Counted from the first letter of the stretch, positions 25,858 through 35,560 are shown. The stretch is DNA of 64,000 bases from an uncultured Ruegeria sp. (GCF_947497005.1 NZ_CANMFF010000005.1:186001-250000); one strand, 5' to 3'. The notes: generated by a model not told the origin, from the sequence alone. Numbers and translations: made by a program.

Positions 25858-27039
25858 ATGTCCCGACAGAACTATACATTTACCTCGGAATCAGTTTCCG
25901 AAGGGCACCCGGACAAGGTCTGTGACCGTATCTCGGATGCTGTCCTTGACGCATTTCTGAATGAAGAACCAGAAGCACGTGTGGCTTGCGAAACCTTTGC
26001 CACGACCAACCGCGTCGTTATCGGTGGCGAAGTTGGCCTGTCTGATCAAGACAAACTGCACGACTACATGGGCCGCATCGAACAGATCGCGCGCGACTGT
26101 GTGAAAGACATCGGATACGAGCAGGATAAGTTCCACCACGAAACCGTCGAGGTGACGAACCTGCTGCACGAACAATCTGCCCACATCGCGCAGGGCGTTG
26201 ATTCTGCCGCCGACAAAGACGAGGGTGCTGGCGATCAGGGCATCATGTTCGGCTACGCCACTACCGAAACACCCGAGCTGATGCCTGCGCCTATTCAGTA
26301 TTCGCATGCAATCCTGCGGCGCCTGGCAGAAGTGCGTAAAAACGGTACCGAGCCTGCGCTGGGACCTGATGCAAAGTCGCAGTTGTCGGTCGTGTACCGC
26401 GATGGCAAACCGGTCGGCGTGAGCTCGATCGTTTTGTCGACGCAGCACCTGGAGGAGGCTCTGACGTCGGATGACATCCGAGCCATCGTTGAGCCCTATA
26501 TCCGCGAAACCCTGCCCGAAGGCTGGCTGTCGGCTGAAACCGAATGGCACGTCAACCCGACCGGCAAGTTCGTTATTGGCGGACCGGATGGAGATGCGGG
26601 CCTGACCGGGCGCAAAATCATCGTAGACACCTATGGTGGCGCAGCACCGCATGGCGGCGGGGCATTCTCGGGCAAAGACCCGACCAAGGTTGACCGTTCG
26701 GCAGCCTATGCCGCGCGCTATCTGGCAAAAAACGTAGTGGCCGCCGGTATGGCCGAGCGCTGCACGATTCAGCTGAGCTATGCGATTGGCGTCTCAAAGC
26801 CGTTGTCGATCTATGCTGACACGCATGGCACGGGCCAGATAGCAGACGCTATCATCGAAAAGGCCGTGGGCGAGATCATGGATCTGACACCGCGCGGCAT
26901 TCGTCAGCACCTGCAGATGAACAAGCCGATCTATCAACGTACAGCGGCTTACGGTCATTTCGGCCGCGAACCCGAAGCCGATGGCGGCTTTAGCTGGGAA
27001 CGCACCGATCTGGTCGATGCGCTGAAGGCCGCAGTCTGA
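25858..27039 (+). CDS. metK: S-adenosylmethionine synthase
   Basis: A 393-residue methionine adenosyltransferase that makes SAM from methionine and ATP. The start [31 protein letters not shown], the [12 protein letters not shown] substrate/ATP-site motif, and [16 protein letters not shown] are diagnostic. The ATG at 25858 is chosen because it gives that N-terminus; the 19-codon upstream frame is the riboswitch. It follows lnt by 92 bases and is controlled by the SAM/SAH riboswitch in its leader. A clear intrinsic terminator follows 12 bases after the stop. Confidence 0.97.
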   Translation: MSRQNYTFTSESVSEGHPDKVCDRISDAVLDAFLNEEPEARVACETFATTNRVVIGGEVGLSDQDKLHDYMGRIEQIARDCVKDIGYEQDKFHHETVEVTNLLHEQSAHIAQGVDSAADKDEGAGDQGIMFGYATTETPELMPAPIQYSHAILRRLAEVRKNGTEPALGPDAKSQLSVVYRDGKPVGVSSIVLSTQHLEEALTSDDIRAIVEPYIRETLPEGWLSAETEWHVNPTGKFVIGGPDGDAGLTGRKIIVDTYGGAAPHGGGAFSGKDPTKVDRSAAYAARYLAKNVVAAGMAERCTIQLSYAIGVSKPLSIYADTHGTGQIADAIIEKAVGEIMDLTPRGIRQHLQMNKPIYQRTAAYGHFGREPEADGGFSWERTDLVDALKAAV

Positions 27040-27051
27040 TCTGAACAACAC

Positions 27052-27082
27052 AAAGCGCGCCCTTCGGGGCGCGCTTTTGCTT
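27052..27082 (+). terminator. Intrinsic terminator of metK
   Basis: An 11-bp perfect stem, AAAGCGCGCCC and GGGCGCGCTTT, closed by a TTCG tetraloop, and followed by a short T-rich stretch (TGCTTT). It begins 13 bases after the metK stop and ends before trmB. Confidence 0.85.
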
Positions 27083-27136
27083 TGTGGGCGCCGCTCGCCC
27101 TTGCAACGTACTCTGGCGCGCAGTATGGCGACCGCC

Positions 27137-27847
27137 ATGAGCACCGAGACCCCAAAACGCCCGCGCAGGAACTTCTATGGCCGCTTCAAGGGCAAGACTC
27201 TGAAGCCCAGTCAGAAGACATATCTGAACGAAGATCTGGCCTCTCTTGCGCCCGGAGCGGTGGATTGGGAGGCCAACCCTGAACGCAATCCGCTGGACTT
27301 AGACAAGCTGTTTGGTGGCAAACCGGTTTGGTTGGAGGTCGGCTTTGGTGGCGGCGAGCATCTGGTGCATCAGGCGGAAAACAACTCCGATATCGGCATC
27401 ATCGGGGCCGAGCCTTATATTAACGGGGTTGCCATGCTGCTGGGCAAAATCCGGAAAGCGGGCGTTGAGAACCTTGCCGTGCATCCCGGTGATGCGCGGG
27501 ATCTTTTTGACGTTTTGCCCGAAGCCAGCATTTCGCGTGCGTTCCTTCTTTATCCCGATCCGTGGCCCAAAACACGGCACCACCGCCGCCGTTTTGTCAC
27601 GCAAGAGCATCTTGAGCCATTGGCAAAAGTGCTGAAGCCCGGATCGATCTTCCGGGTTGCCACCGACATTCCCGACTATGTGCGACAGACGCTGGAGGAA
27701 GTTCCACGTGCAGGGTTTGAATGGTTGGCGGAAGGCCCCTCGGATTGGCGCGAACCGTGGGATGACTGGATTTCCACACGCTACGAACAGAAGGCGTTGC
27801 GCGAAGGCCGGACACCCCATTACCTGACCTTCCGCCGCAAGGACTGA
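27137..27847 (+). CDS. trmB: tRNA (guanine-N7)-methyltransferase
   Basis: A 236-residue class I SAM methyltransferase that makes m7G46 in tRNAs. The SAM site is [17 protein letters not shown], an acidic GAEPY follows, and the family signature is [18 protein letters not shown]. The start is taken as ATG at 27137 ([16 protein letters not shown]); another ATG at 27125 is four codons upstream. It is downstream of the metK terminator and thus probably has its own promoter. Its substrate SAM is made by the metK product next door, though that may be coincidence. Confidence 0.93.
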   Translation: MSTETPKRPRRNFYGRFKGKTLKPSQKTYLNEDLASLAPGAVDWEANPERNPLDLDKLFGGKPVWLEVGFGGGEHLVHQAENNSDIGIIGAEPYINGVAMLLGKIRKAGVENLAVHPGDARDLFDVLPEASISRAFLLYPDPWPKTRHHRRRFVTQEHLEPLAKVLKPGSIFRVATDIPDYVRQTLEEVPRAGFEWLAEGPSDWREPWDDWISTRYEQKALREGRTPHYLTFRRKD

Positions 27848-27915
27848 TTGCCGCTGGACCAACCGGCTCCAATTCGCTAATCGGCTTGGGCACTGATAGC
27901 GCAAAAGGAGCCCCC

Positions 27916-29274
27916 ATGTCCGGACACGGCACGCCCATCCCGATGATCTCGCATCCCTGCGGCCCGCTGACGGGCACGGCAGAGGTGCCTGGCGACAAGT
28001 CGATCTCGCACCGGTCGTTGATCCTGGGCGCGATGGCCGTAGGCGAGACCAGGATTTCGGGCCTGCTGGAAGGTGAAGACGTTCTGGACACTGCCAAGGC
28101 GATGCGGGCCTTTGGGGCTGAGGTGACAGATCACGGCGGCGGCGAATGGACAGTGCTGGGCGTCGGTGTCGGTGGGTTTGCGGAACCTGGTCAGGTGATT
28201 GACTGTGGTAACTCCGGCACTGGGGTACGATTGATCATGGGCGCGATGGCGACCTGTCCGATCACAGCGACCTTTACGGGTGATGCCAGCCTGAACAAAC
28301 GCCCCATGGCACGGGTGACTGATCCGTTGGCGCTGTTTGGTACACAGTCGGTTGGGCGGTCAGGTGGGCGTTTGCCGATGACTATCGTCGGTGCGGCAGA
28401 CCCGACCCCGGTGCGGTACGAAGTTCCGGTTCCGTCGGCTCAGGTGAAATCCGCCGTGCTGTTGGCGGGGCTGAATGCGCCCGGCAAAACTGTTGTGATC
28501 GAGAAAGAGGCAACGCGCGACCACTCTGAGCGGATGCTGGCCGGGTTCGGCGCTGAGATCACGGTGGAAGATACCGATGAAGGCCGAGTCATCACTCTGA
28601 CGGGCCGCCCCGAGTTGAAGCCGCAGGTCATCGCCGTCCCGCGTGATCCGTCCAGCGCGGCCTTCCCTGTTTGTGCGGCACTGATCACACCCGGATCGGA
28701 CGTCTTGGTGCCTGGCATCGGCCTGAACCCGACCCGCGCGGGCCTCTTTATCACTTTGCGCGAGATGGGTGCGGATCTGACCTATGAGAATGAGCGCGAA
28801 GAGGGCGGCGAGCCGGTGGCTGATCTGCGTGCAAAATACTCGCCCAACATGAAGGGGATCAATGTTCCTCCGGAACGCGCGGCATCAATGATTGATGAAT
28901 ATCCGGTTTTGTCTGTGATGGCTGCAAACGCCACGGGCACCACGATGATGGGCGGCGTGAAAGAGCTGCGGGTGAAAGAAAGCGACCGCATCGACGCTAT
29001 GGCCCGTGGCCTGCGTGCGAACGGTGTTACCGTTGCCGAGGGTGACGAATGGTGGTCGGTCGAAGGGCTCGGCATCGGCAACGTTCCAGGTGGCGGCACC
29101 TGCGAAAGCTTCCTGGATCATCGCATTGCCATGTCGTTCATGATTTTGGGGATGGGCGCCGAGAAAGGCGTCACCGTCGACGATGCCGGTCCGATCGCCA
29201 CGTCTTTCCCAATTTTTGAACCACTGATGGCCAGATTGGGTGCCAAGCTGCTTAGGAACAATCGGTCGGTTTGA
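27916..29274 (+). CDS. aroA: 3-phosphoshikimate 1-carboxyvinyltransferase (EPSP synthase, class II-like)
   Basis: A 452-residue EPSP synthase of the shikimate pathway. Conserved segments: [15 protein letters not shown], the active-site loop [35 protein letters not shown] and LRVKESDR. The SAQxK and NxTR segments are those described for class II (glyphosate-tolerant CP4-type) enzymes, but the loop is GNSGTG where CP4 has GNAATG, so the alanine tied to insensitivity is replaced by glycine. The start at 27916 has AGGAG upstream. The stop overlaps the cmk start (TGATG). Confidence 0.95.
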   Translation: MSGHGTPIPMISHPCGPLTGTAEVPGDKSISHRSLILGAMAVGETRISGLLEGEDVLDTAKAMRAFGAEVTDHGGGEWTVLGVGVGGFAEPGQVIDCGNSGTGVRLIMGAMATCPITATFTGDASLNKRPMARVTDPLALFGTQSVGRSGGRLPMTIVGAADPTPVRYEVPVPSAQVKSAVLLAGLNAPGKTVVIEKEATRDHSERMLAGFGAEITVEDTDEGRVITLTGRPELKPQVIAVPRDPSSAAFPVCAALITPGSDVLVPGIGLNPTRAGLFITLREMGADLTYENEREEGGEPVADLRAKYSPNMKGINVPPERAASMIDEYPVLSVMAANATGTTMMGGVKELRVKESDRIDAMARGLRANGVTVAEGDEWWSVEGLGIGNVPGGGTCESFLDHRIAMSFMILGMGAEKGVTVDDAGPIATSFPIFEPLMARLGAKLLRNNRSV

Positions 29275-29900
29275 TGTCAGGCGCGCCCTTCACAATCGCA
29301 ATTGATGGCCCAGCCGCTGCGGGCAAGGGAACGATCTCAAAAGGAGTAGCGTCTCATTTTGAGTTTGCTCATCTGGACACCGGCTTGCTGTACCGCGCTG
29401 TTGGGCGGCGTACCCTCGAAGGGTTTGGTGCGCTTGAAGCCGCGCAGGCCCTGACAGCCGAAGTGCTTGAGCAGGGAGATTTGCGAACCGCTGAAATCGC
29501 GCAGGCGGCGTCCAAAGTAGCGGTTATTCCCGAAGTGCGCGCCGCCCTGGTGGATTTTCAGCGTGCCTTTGCCCGCAGGGCAGGCGGGGCTGTACTGGAC
29601 GGGCGGGATATTGGCACGGTGATCTGCCCCAATGCCGACGTGAAACTGTTTGTGACGGCCAGCGCCGAAGTGCGTGCTGAACGCCGGTTTCTTGAACTCA
29701 GCGCCAAAGGTGCCGATGTGACGCGCGATCAGGTTCTGGCAGATGTAAGAGAGCGGGATGCGCGGGACGCAGAGCGCAGTACCGCTCCGATGAAGCCTGC
29801 CGACGATGCGGTGCTGCTGGATACTACCGATCTGAGCATTGAGGCCGCATTGGCCAAGGCGTTTGAAGTCATCAACACGAAATTGCCCGCGACGCGCTGA
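29274..29900 (+). CDS. cmk: Cytidylate kinase
   Basis: A 208-residue CMP/dCMP kinase. The P-loop is [28 protein letters not shown] and the [26 protein letters not shown] segment are typical of Cmk. The last helices carry [18 protein letters not shown]. The ATG at 29274 shares bases with the aroA stop; TTG three bases earlier is in frame. In many alphaproteobacteria cmk is next to rpsA, as in E. coli; here rpsA follows only after about 3.9 kb of other genes. Confidence 0.96.
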   Translation: MSGAPFTIAIDGPAAAGKGTISKGVASHFEFAHLDTGLLYRAVGRRTLEGFGALEAAQALTAEVLEQGDLRTAEIAQAASKVAVIPEVRAALVDFQRAFARRAGGAVLDGRDIGTVICPNADVKLFVTASAEVRAERRFLELSAKGADVTRDQVLADVRERDARDAERSTAPMKPADDAVLLDTTDLSIEAALAKAFEVINTKLPATR

Positions 29901-29924
29901 CGCCACGGGCAAGGGGGTTAGAGC

Positions 29925-30401
29925 TTACAGCTCGCCTACGGCGACGCTCTTGATATTCGCCCACTGATCGTCCGCCGTTTTTGCGGTGGCGGGAACGTCT
30001 TTCAGGAAGGCCGCGCGGGTTTCGGCGTTCAGGAACAGATACAGCTTGCCATCTGCAACCAGGTACTGATCCGGGTCGCCGTCAAACTTCTTGCCGACCG
30101 ACACGCCGAACGAGCAGAACCCGCCATGCTGCGGCAGATAAGCCGCTGGGTTCGCCTCGAACGATTCAAGGTTCGCAGCGGAGGCGAAGTAATAGGATGC
30201 GCCGTCATACGTCGCCGAATGGGTGGCGAAGCCTTCGACCGGGTTACCATCATTGACCAATGCAACCAGATCGACCCCGTGTGCGGCCAGCGGTGCGCCT
30301 GCGGCCGAGATGCCGTTGGACACGTTGATTTCGTCGGCCGCAAAGGCCGGTGTGGACAGGGCGATGGCGACTGTCAGGGCGGTGAAGACGATAGATTTCA
30401 T
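29925..30401 (-). CDS. Secreted YHS-domain protein
   Basis: A 158-residue protein with a signal peptide (MKSIVFTALTVAIALSTPAFA) and a YHS-type domain: HGVDLVALVNDGNPVEGFATHSATYDGASYYFASAANLESFEANPAAYLPQHGGFCSF. YHS domains occur in heavy-metal-related and lipid-like proteins and probably bind metal, but the cysteines of metal-transporter YHS domains are mostly missing (one Cys in FCSF). Predicted periplasmic. It is transcribed leftward into the cmk end, opposite to its neighbours, and is divergent from the next gene across about 220 bases. Confidence 0.85.
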   Translation of the reverse strand: MKSIVFTALTVAIALSTPAFAADEINVSNGISAAGAPLAAHGVDLVALVNDGNPVEGFATHSATYDGASYYFASAANLESFEANPAAYLPQHGGFCSFGVSVGKKFDGDPDQYLVADGKLYLFLNAETRAAFLKDVPATAKTADDQWANIKSVAVGEL

Positions 30402-30619
30402 TACGTGTTTCCTTTTGGTACTGGGTTCAGGTCAACCGGATCGTCGACCGATGAAACATAGTTAGGTGGTGAATTTCGGACGTGTAATCGCAGATAAGCC
30501 ATCAAATTTTGCAGATCGTACAAGCTGCTGAATGGTGTGAATAATGCGTTCACTAAGCTTTGTTTGGTCAGTGTGAATTTCTGTTCGTATGATGAAAGAG
30601 CGTCTGCAGGAGTGACCTC

Positions 30620-31156
30620 ATGATCCGATTAGTCTTCTTTCTGATTTTCGCCGCCGGAAGCCTTTCCGCACAAGAGGCGGTGCCGCAGACTCCCGAAGCG
30701 GAGCCGCCGATGACCTACGAACGTTTGGGCAATATTCTCTTTGCGCTCGATCCCGGAGCCGAGCCGAGTGGCCCCGGATTCCAAATGACGGTAGCGGGCG
30801 TACAGGTTTTGGTGATCACTGACATCAACGCTGACCGGATGCGCGCCATGGTCCCGATCCGCAGCGCCGAGGCACTGTCCGACGAGGATCTGGTCCGTAT
30901 GATGCAAGCCAATTTCGACAGCACGCTGGACGCGCGTTACGCGATTGCCAATGGCACTTTATGGGCTGCGTTCATTCACCCGTTGTCTCTTTTGGAAAAA
31001 GACCAGTTGATCTCGGGGCTGGCCCAGACTGTGAACATCGCCACGACATATGGCACGCTGTATTCCGGCGGTGCAGCGGAATTCGGAGGGGGTGACAGCA
31101 CTGATCTGCAGCGCGCTCTGATTGAAGAGTTGCTGAAGAAAGGCGAGGAAATCTGA
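30620..31156 (+). CDS. Uncharacterised periplasmic protein
   Basis: A 178-residue protein with a signal peptide (MIRLVFFLIFAAGSLSAQ) and then a compact acidic domain. The ordering of strands and helices (MTYERLGNILFALDPGAEP, GFQMTVAGVQVLVITDIN, ADRMRAMVPI, LSDEDLVRMMQANFDSTLDARYAI, WAAFIHPLSLLEKDQLISGLAQTV) resembles the YbjN/CesT-like superfamily, but the match is only by eye. GGAG lies 9 bases before the ATG. Adjacent to the halogenase gene but separated from it by 253 bases, so a shared transcript is not assured. Confidence 0.75.
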   Translation: MIRLVFFLIFAAGSLSAQEAVPQTPEAEPPMTYERLGNILFALDPGAEPSGPGFQMTVAGVQVLVITDINADRMRAMVPIRSAEALSDEDLVRMMQANFDSTLDARYAIANGTLWAAFIHPLSLLEKDQLISGLAQTVNIATTYGTLYSGGAAEFGGGDSTDLQRALIEELLKKGEEI

Positions 31157-31409
31157 CGGACGTCCGAACATAGCGCTTGCCGTGATGCACGCCGGTCTCG
31201 CAGATGTTGCGATGCCAGTGACCGCGGGCAAGTCAGTTTTTGTAGTGTGCAGGGTCTGCGGTCGGCCATGCGGGTTGGGTCGTCATAGACCCTAGATGGA
31301 CGCAGGAAAGCTGCTATAGTTCCTCGCAAGCGAAAAGGGAAAGCTGCGATACAAGCCCAAAAAAGGGACGCAGCTAAACAATCCCCCAAGCCAACAGGGA
31401 CAAAACTAC

Positions 31410-33095
31410 ATGAATAATCGTTTGAGAAAAATCACCATCGTGGGTGGGGGTACGGCTGGGTGGATGACCGCACTGCTCCTGGACATGGTGTTTTCCCGCA
31501 CGTCAGGGCCCAAGGATCGCCCGCAAATTTGCCTGATCGAGAGCCCCAATATCTCTACCGTGGGTGTGGGTGAGGCTACTGTGCCGCGCATGCCGGTCAC
31601 GCTCCGTCAGGCGGGCATTTCAGAACGAAGTTTCTTCCGCGAGACCAACGCATCATTCAAGCTGGGTGTGAAGTTTTGCAATTGGAATAATGACGCCAAG
31701 GGCAATCGCATCGATTACATGAACCCCTTTGCCCACGGTCAGATGTTGGAAGGGTTGGAGACTGCCGAGTATTTCTTGCGCTTTGGCAATGGGGATCGGG
31801 ATTTCACACAATCCATCTCTCCGCATGATGATCTGGCCCGTCTGTGCAAGGGCGCGCGGCAGCTGGGTCAGCCTGAATTCGAGCAACGGTTTGGCTATGC
31901 CTATCATCTGGATGCTGTGAAATTTGCAGGCATGCTCACCAAGATCTGCACCAAGCGCGGCGTGGAACATATTCAGGATGAGGTGAAATCGGTTGAACTG
32001 GACGAACAGGGCAATGTCAGCCATCTCATGTTGGAGGCCAAGGGCCGCCATGACATCGAGATGGTCGTGGATTGCACCGGGTTCCGGGGATTGATCATCA
32101 ATAAGGCACTCGGTGAGCCGTTTTTGGATTACTCGGACTATCTGCCGAATGATCGGGCCCTGGCGTTGCAGATCGAGCATCCCGACCCGGAAAAGATTGA
32201 AAGCGCTACACGGTCAACCGCTCTGGGCGCAGGCTGGACTTGGCGGGTACCGCTTTATAACCGCGTGGGTACGGGCTATGTTTATTCGTCCGCGCACCGA
32301 ACAGATGATCAGGCGGCAGACGAATATCTCGAATGGTTGGGTGACAGCGGCAAGGGTCTGACACCACGTGTAATCCCGATGCGCGTCGGGCGCGTGCGCA
32401 ATGCCTGGGTCAAGAACTGTGTAGCGATTGGTCTGTCTGGCGGGTTTATTGAACCACTTGAAAGTACCGCGATCCATATGATCGACCATGCGATACGTTG
32501 GTTCGCCGAGCACTTGCCCACCCGGGATATCGAGCCATCACTTCGTGACAGATATAACCGGCAGATGGACAAGCTCTATAACGAGGTTCTGGAGTTCATC
32601 TGTCTGCACTATCGGTTGGGCAATCGTACCGATGATCAATACTGGATCGATGCGCGAACTGAGATGAAGGTGCCGGACCGGTTGGCCGAAAACCTTGAGT
32701 TATGGCAGTACCGCTTGCCGATGGACCACGATATCGAGTTCGCTACACTGTTTGACAGCCGCGTGTATCAGACCGTTCTTTTGGGCAAACAGGTCTATGA
32801 TACAGGCTACGGCGCTGGCATCCGCGACCGTCTTCGGCCATTGAAGAAACCGATTTGGTTTCAGGGTATGAAGCGTGCGAAAATGGACTTGGTGAAGATC
32901 GTCAAAACTATGCCGGATCATAAAACGCTACTACGCGATATCCGAGGGGAGCTTGAGCAACCCACCTTTGGTATGGCGGCGGCAATGAAGCCTACAGTGG
33001 CGATGCCGGGCGCGGCACCGGCCCCCGTGGTGGTCGAGAACATGCCGAATTTTGCTGAAATCCAAAGCGGTAAGAAGGATTTGCAGTTGTTCTAA
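31410..33095 (+). CDS. Flavin-dependent halogenase (tryptophan-halogenase family)
   Basis: A 561-residue FADH2-dependent halogenase. It has the FAD GxGxxG in VGGGTAGWMTALLL (11-24), the chamber motif WxWxVP (W276, W278, P281, a conservative change of WxWxIP), the catalytic lysine expected at K84 (ASFKLGVKFCNW) and the glutamate in FIEPLEST (E351), so all residues needed for HOCl-type chlorination or bromination are present. The family halogenates tryptophan or other electron-rich substrates; which one cannot be told. No flavin reductase or exporter is adjacent. The C-terminal 60 residues are Ala/Pro/Met-rich. It sits in the accessory block between cmk and rpsA. Confidence 0.88.
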   Translation: MNNRLRKITIVGGGTAGWMTALLLDMVFSRTSGPKDRPQICLIESPNISTVGVGEATVPRMPVTLRQAGISERSFFRETNASFKLGVKFCNWNNDAKGNRIDYMNPFAHGQMLEGLETAEYFLRFGNGDRDFTQSISPHDDLARLCKGARQLGQPEFEQRFGYAYHLDAVKFAGMLTKICTKRGVEHIQDEVKSVELDEQGNVSHLMLEAKGRHDIEMVVDCTGFRGLIINKALGEPFLDYSDYLPNDRALALQIEHPDPEKIESATRSTALGAGWTWRVPLYNRVGTGYVYSSAHRTDDQAADEYLEWLGDSGKGLTPRVIPMRVGRVRNAWVKNCVAIGLSGGFIEPLESTAIHMIDHAIRWFAEHLPTRDIEPSLRDRYNRQMDKLYNEVLEFICLHYRLGNRTDDQYWIDARTEMKVPDRLAENLELWQYRLPMDHDIEFATLFDSRVYQTVLLGKQVYDTGYGAGIRDRLRPLKKPIWFQGMKRAKMDLVKIVKTMPDHKTLLRDIRGELEQPTFGMAAAMKPTVAMPGAAPAPVVVENMPNFAEIQSGKKDLQLF

Positions 33096-33230
33096 AAGTA
33101 CTCCGTGCTCCATGCCGGGGTTATTTGGAAACAAATGAAGGGCGGGGGGTTAAATACATCCCCGTCTCAATAGCCTTCTTTGGGATATTTATGGGCTTTG
33201 CGTCCTTCACAAGCAGTCTTGTGCGTTGCG

Positions 33231-33253
33231 TAAATGTAATGTAATTACATTTA
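33231..33253. promoter_or_regulatory. 23-bp palindrome upstream of the DUF6525 gene, candidate operator
   Basis: Two 10-bp arms, TAAATGTAAT and ATTACATTTA, separated by GTA, centred 34 bases upstream of the DUF6525 start. The perfect AT-rich dyad in non-coding sequence suggests a dimeric repressor site, of a Fur/Zur-like or TetR-like type; no regulator gene is adjacent. Confidence 0.55.
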
Positions 33254-33275
33254 GATTTGGTGAGGAACATACGCA

Positions 33276-33560
33276 TTGCAGGGTCAGTTTGGACAAGGCC
33301 GCAAAGTTGGGCGGAATTTGCATAGCAGTCTCAAGCGTCGGAGACGACAGACTGCGCCGATGCAGGTGTATGACTCTCTGCCACCAGGGTTGCGGCAGTG
33401 GCTGGCCGCCGCCAGCTTGCCGTGGAGCCCTGTCTCGGCTCAGAAGATCTGGAACCGGGTAGGCGGCGCGCGGGACCCGTCCGCCGCACGGATGCGTCTG
33501 GATGAAATCGAACAGGCCATGCTACAGCGCGATGCCGGGGTTTGGGGTGCCAAAAGCTGA
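33276..33560 (+). CDS. DUF6525 family protein
   Basis: About 94 residues, matching DUF6525: a basic N-terminal stretch (LKRRRRQTAPMQVYDSLPPGLRQWLAAASLPWSPVSAQKIW) then a helix with GARDPSAARMRLDEIEQAMLQRDAGVWG. This small protein family is restricted largely to Rhodobacteraceae and has no known role. The open frame starts at TTG (33276), with GAGGA 9 bases upstream; the M29 (MQVYDSLP) is an alternative. A 10-bp-arm palindrome lies just upstream. It precedes rpsA by about 260 bases and a terminator-like hairpin separates them. Confidence 0.7.
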   Translation: MQGQFGQGRKVGRNLHSSLKRRRRQTAPMQVYDSLPPGLRQWLAAASLPWSPVSAQKIWNRVGGARDPSAARMRLDEIEQAMLQRDAGVWGAKS

Positions 33561-33688
33561 ACCGAGCACTCGCAAAGACCTGCCGAACCTTGAAAACATG
33601 GGCTTTGCCCTTGCACATATCGGGGAATCCGCCTATACGCGCGCTGTCGATACAAGGGCGGTCAACGTCCGGATGACGTTTCTGAGCA

Positions 33689-33714
33689 GGGCCGGGTCAC
33701 CTCGGCCCTTTGTG
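33689..33714 (+). terminator. Terminator-like hairpin between the DUF6525 gene and rpsA
   Basis: GGGCCG, 8 bases, CGGCCC (33689-33708) followed by TTTGTGTTTG. It would end transcripts coming from the halogenase/DUF6525 side and isolate rpsA. The interrupted T-run makes it moderate evidence. Confidence 0.55.
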
Positions 33715-33824
33715 TTTGTTTGCTCAGCGGCGTACCGGGTCACGCCTGAAGACATCATGAAACAAGACCGGCGGAGACAACCGCTCGGCCAGTAAAAACG
33801 TTATGTAAAGGAAAACACTGCCAG

Positions 33825-35501
33825 ATGGCTGATACAACCATGGAGGAATTCGAAGCCCTCCTGAACGAAAGCTTCGAAATGGACACGCCCGAAGAGGGTT
33901 CTGTTGTCAAAGGCAAGGTTCTCGCGATTGAAGCGGGCCAGGCCATCATCGACGTCGGCTACAAAATGGAAGGCCGCGTTGATCTGAAAGAATTCGCAAA
34001 TCCCGGCGAAGCCCCTGATATTGCTGTTGGCGACGAGGTCGAAGTTTACCTACGCGCTGCAGAAAACGCCCGTGGCGAAGCTGTCATCTCTCGCGAGATG
34101 GCCCGCCGTGAAGAGGCATGGGACCGTCTGGAAAAAGCATATGCTGACGACCAGCGCGTCGAAGGTGCTATCTTTGGCCGCGTTAAAGGTGGCTTCACTG
34201 TCGATCTGGGTGGCGCAGTTGCGTTCCTGCCCGGCTCGCAGGTTGATGTTCGCCCCGTGCGCGACGCTGGCCCGCTGATGGGTCTGAAGCAGCCATTCCA
34301 GATTCTGAAAATGGACCGCCGCCGTGGCAACATTGTTGTTTCGCGTCGCGCAATCCTTGAAGAATCACGTGCCGAACAGCGTGCCGAAGTCATCGGCAAC
34401 CTGTCCGAAGGTCAAACCGTCGAGGGTGTCGTCAAAAACATCACCGAATACGGTGCATTTGTTGATCTGGGCGGCGTTGACGGCCTGCTGCACGTCACCG
34501 ACATGGCATGGCGCCGTGTGAACCACCCGTCCGAGATTCTGACGATCGGCGAAACCATCAAGGTTCAGGTCATCAAGATCAACAAAGAGACCCACCGCAT
34601 CAGCCTGGGCATGAAGCAGCTGCAGGAAGATCCATGGGATCTGGTTGCTGCTAAATACCCGCTGAGCTCGGTCCATCAGGGTCGCGTCACCAACATCACC
34701 GACTACGGCGCGTTCGTCGAGCTGGAAGCCGGTGTCGAAGGTCTGGTGCACGTGTCCGAGATGTCCTGGACCAAGAAAAACGTCCACCCCGGCAAGATCG
34801 TTTCGACCAGCCAAGAAGTCGACGTCATGGTTCTGGAAATCGACGGCGCCAAGCGTCGCGTATCCCTGGGCCTGAAGCAGACTCAGCGCAACCCGTGGGA
34901 AGTGTTTGCAGAAACACACCCCGAGGGCACCGAGGTCGAAGGCGAAGTCAAAAACATCACCGAATTCGGTCTGTTCATTGGTCTCGAAGGCGACATCGAC
35001 GGCATGGTTCACCTGTCCGACCTGTCCTGGGACGAGCGTGGCGAGGATGCGATCCAGAACTACCGCAAAGGCGACATGGTTTCGGCCGTTGTCTCGGAAG
35101 TCGATGTGGACAAAGAGCGTATCTCGCTGTCGATCAAAGCCCTGGGCGGTGACAAGTTCGCCGAAGCCGTGGGCGGCGTGAAGCGTGGCTCGATCGTGAC
35201 CGTCGAAGTGACCGCGATTGAAGATGGCGGCATCGAGGTGGAATACGAAGGTATGAAATCCTTCATCCGCCGTTCGGACCTGTCGCGTGATCGTGCAGAG
35301 CAGCGCCCTGAGCGTTTCTCGGTCAGCGACAAGATCGATGTTCGCGTCACCAATGTCGACAGCAAGACCCGCCGTCTGGGCCTGTCGATCAAGGCACGCG
35401 AGATTGCCGAAGAAAAAGAGGCCGTGGAACAGTACGGTTCTTCCGATTCGGGTGCATCGCTGGGCGATATCCTGGGTGCGGCGTTGAAATCGGGCGATTA
35501 A
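33825..35501 (+). CDS. rpsA: 30S ribosomal protein S1
   Basis: A 558-residue protein with six S1 RNA-binding domains in series, as in typical Gram-negative S1. Repeats with the signature 'DYGAFVxLE/G...GLVHVSEMSW' occur at about residues 200-265, 285-355 and 375-445. S1 docks on the 30S platform and helps recruit structured mRNAs. It is followed by a strong terminator; the usual neighbour cmk is not directly upstream here. Confidence 0.98.
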   Translation: MADTTMEEFEALLNESFEMDTPEEGSVVKGKVLAIEAGQAIIDVGYKMEGRVDLKEFANPGEAPDIAVGDEVEVYLRAAENARGEAVISREMARREEAWDRLEKAYADDQRVEGAIFGRVKGGFTVDLGGAVAFLPGSQVDVRPVRDAGPLMGLKQPFQILKMDRRRGNIVVSRRAILEESRAEQRAEVIGNLSEGQTVEGVVKNITEYGAFVDLGGVDGLLHVTDMAWRRVNHPSEILTIGETIKVQVIKINKETHRISLGMKQLQEDPWDLVAAKYPLSSVHQGRVTNITDYGAFVELEAGVEGLVHVSEMSWTKKNVHPGKIVSTSQEVDVMVLEIDGAKRRVSLGLKQTQRNPWEVFAETHPEGTEVEGEVKNITEFGLFIGLEGDIDGMVHLSDLSWDERGEDAIQNYRKGDMVSAVVSEVDVDKERISLSIKALGGDKFAEAVGGVKRGSIVTVEVTAIEDGGIEVEYEGMKSFIRRSDLSRDRAEQRPERFSVSDKIDVRVTNVDSKTRRLGLSIKAREIAEEKEAVEQYGSSDSGASLGDILGAALKSGD

Positions 35502-35530
35502 GTCCGGGCAGCATCCCGATCATGAATTTC

Positions 35531-35560
35531 GGCCTCGCACGACAGTGCGGGGCCGTTTTT
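35531..35560 (+). terminator. Intrinsic terminator of rpsA
   Basis: GGCCTCGCAC (35531-35540), GACA loop, GTGCGGGGCC (35545-35554): a 10-bp stem with one G-T pair, followed by GTTTTT. It begins 30 bases after the rpsA stop. Confidence 0.85.

Noticed and set aside
33502..33795. 97-codon frame between the DUF6525 gene and rpsA
   Set aside because: It overlaps the end of the DUF6525 gene and crosses a terminator-like hairpin; the sequence does not look like protein.
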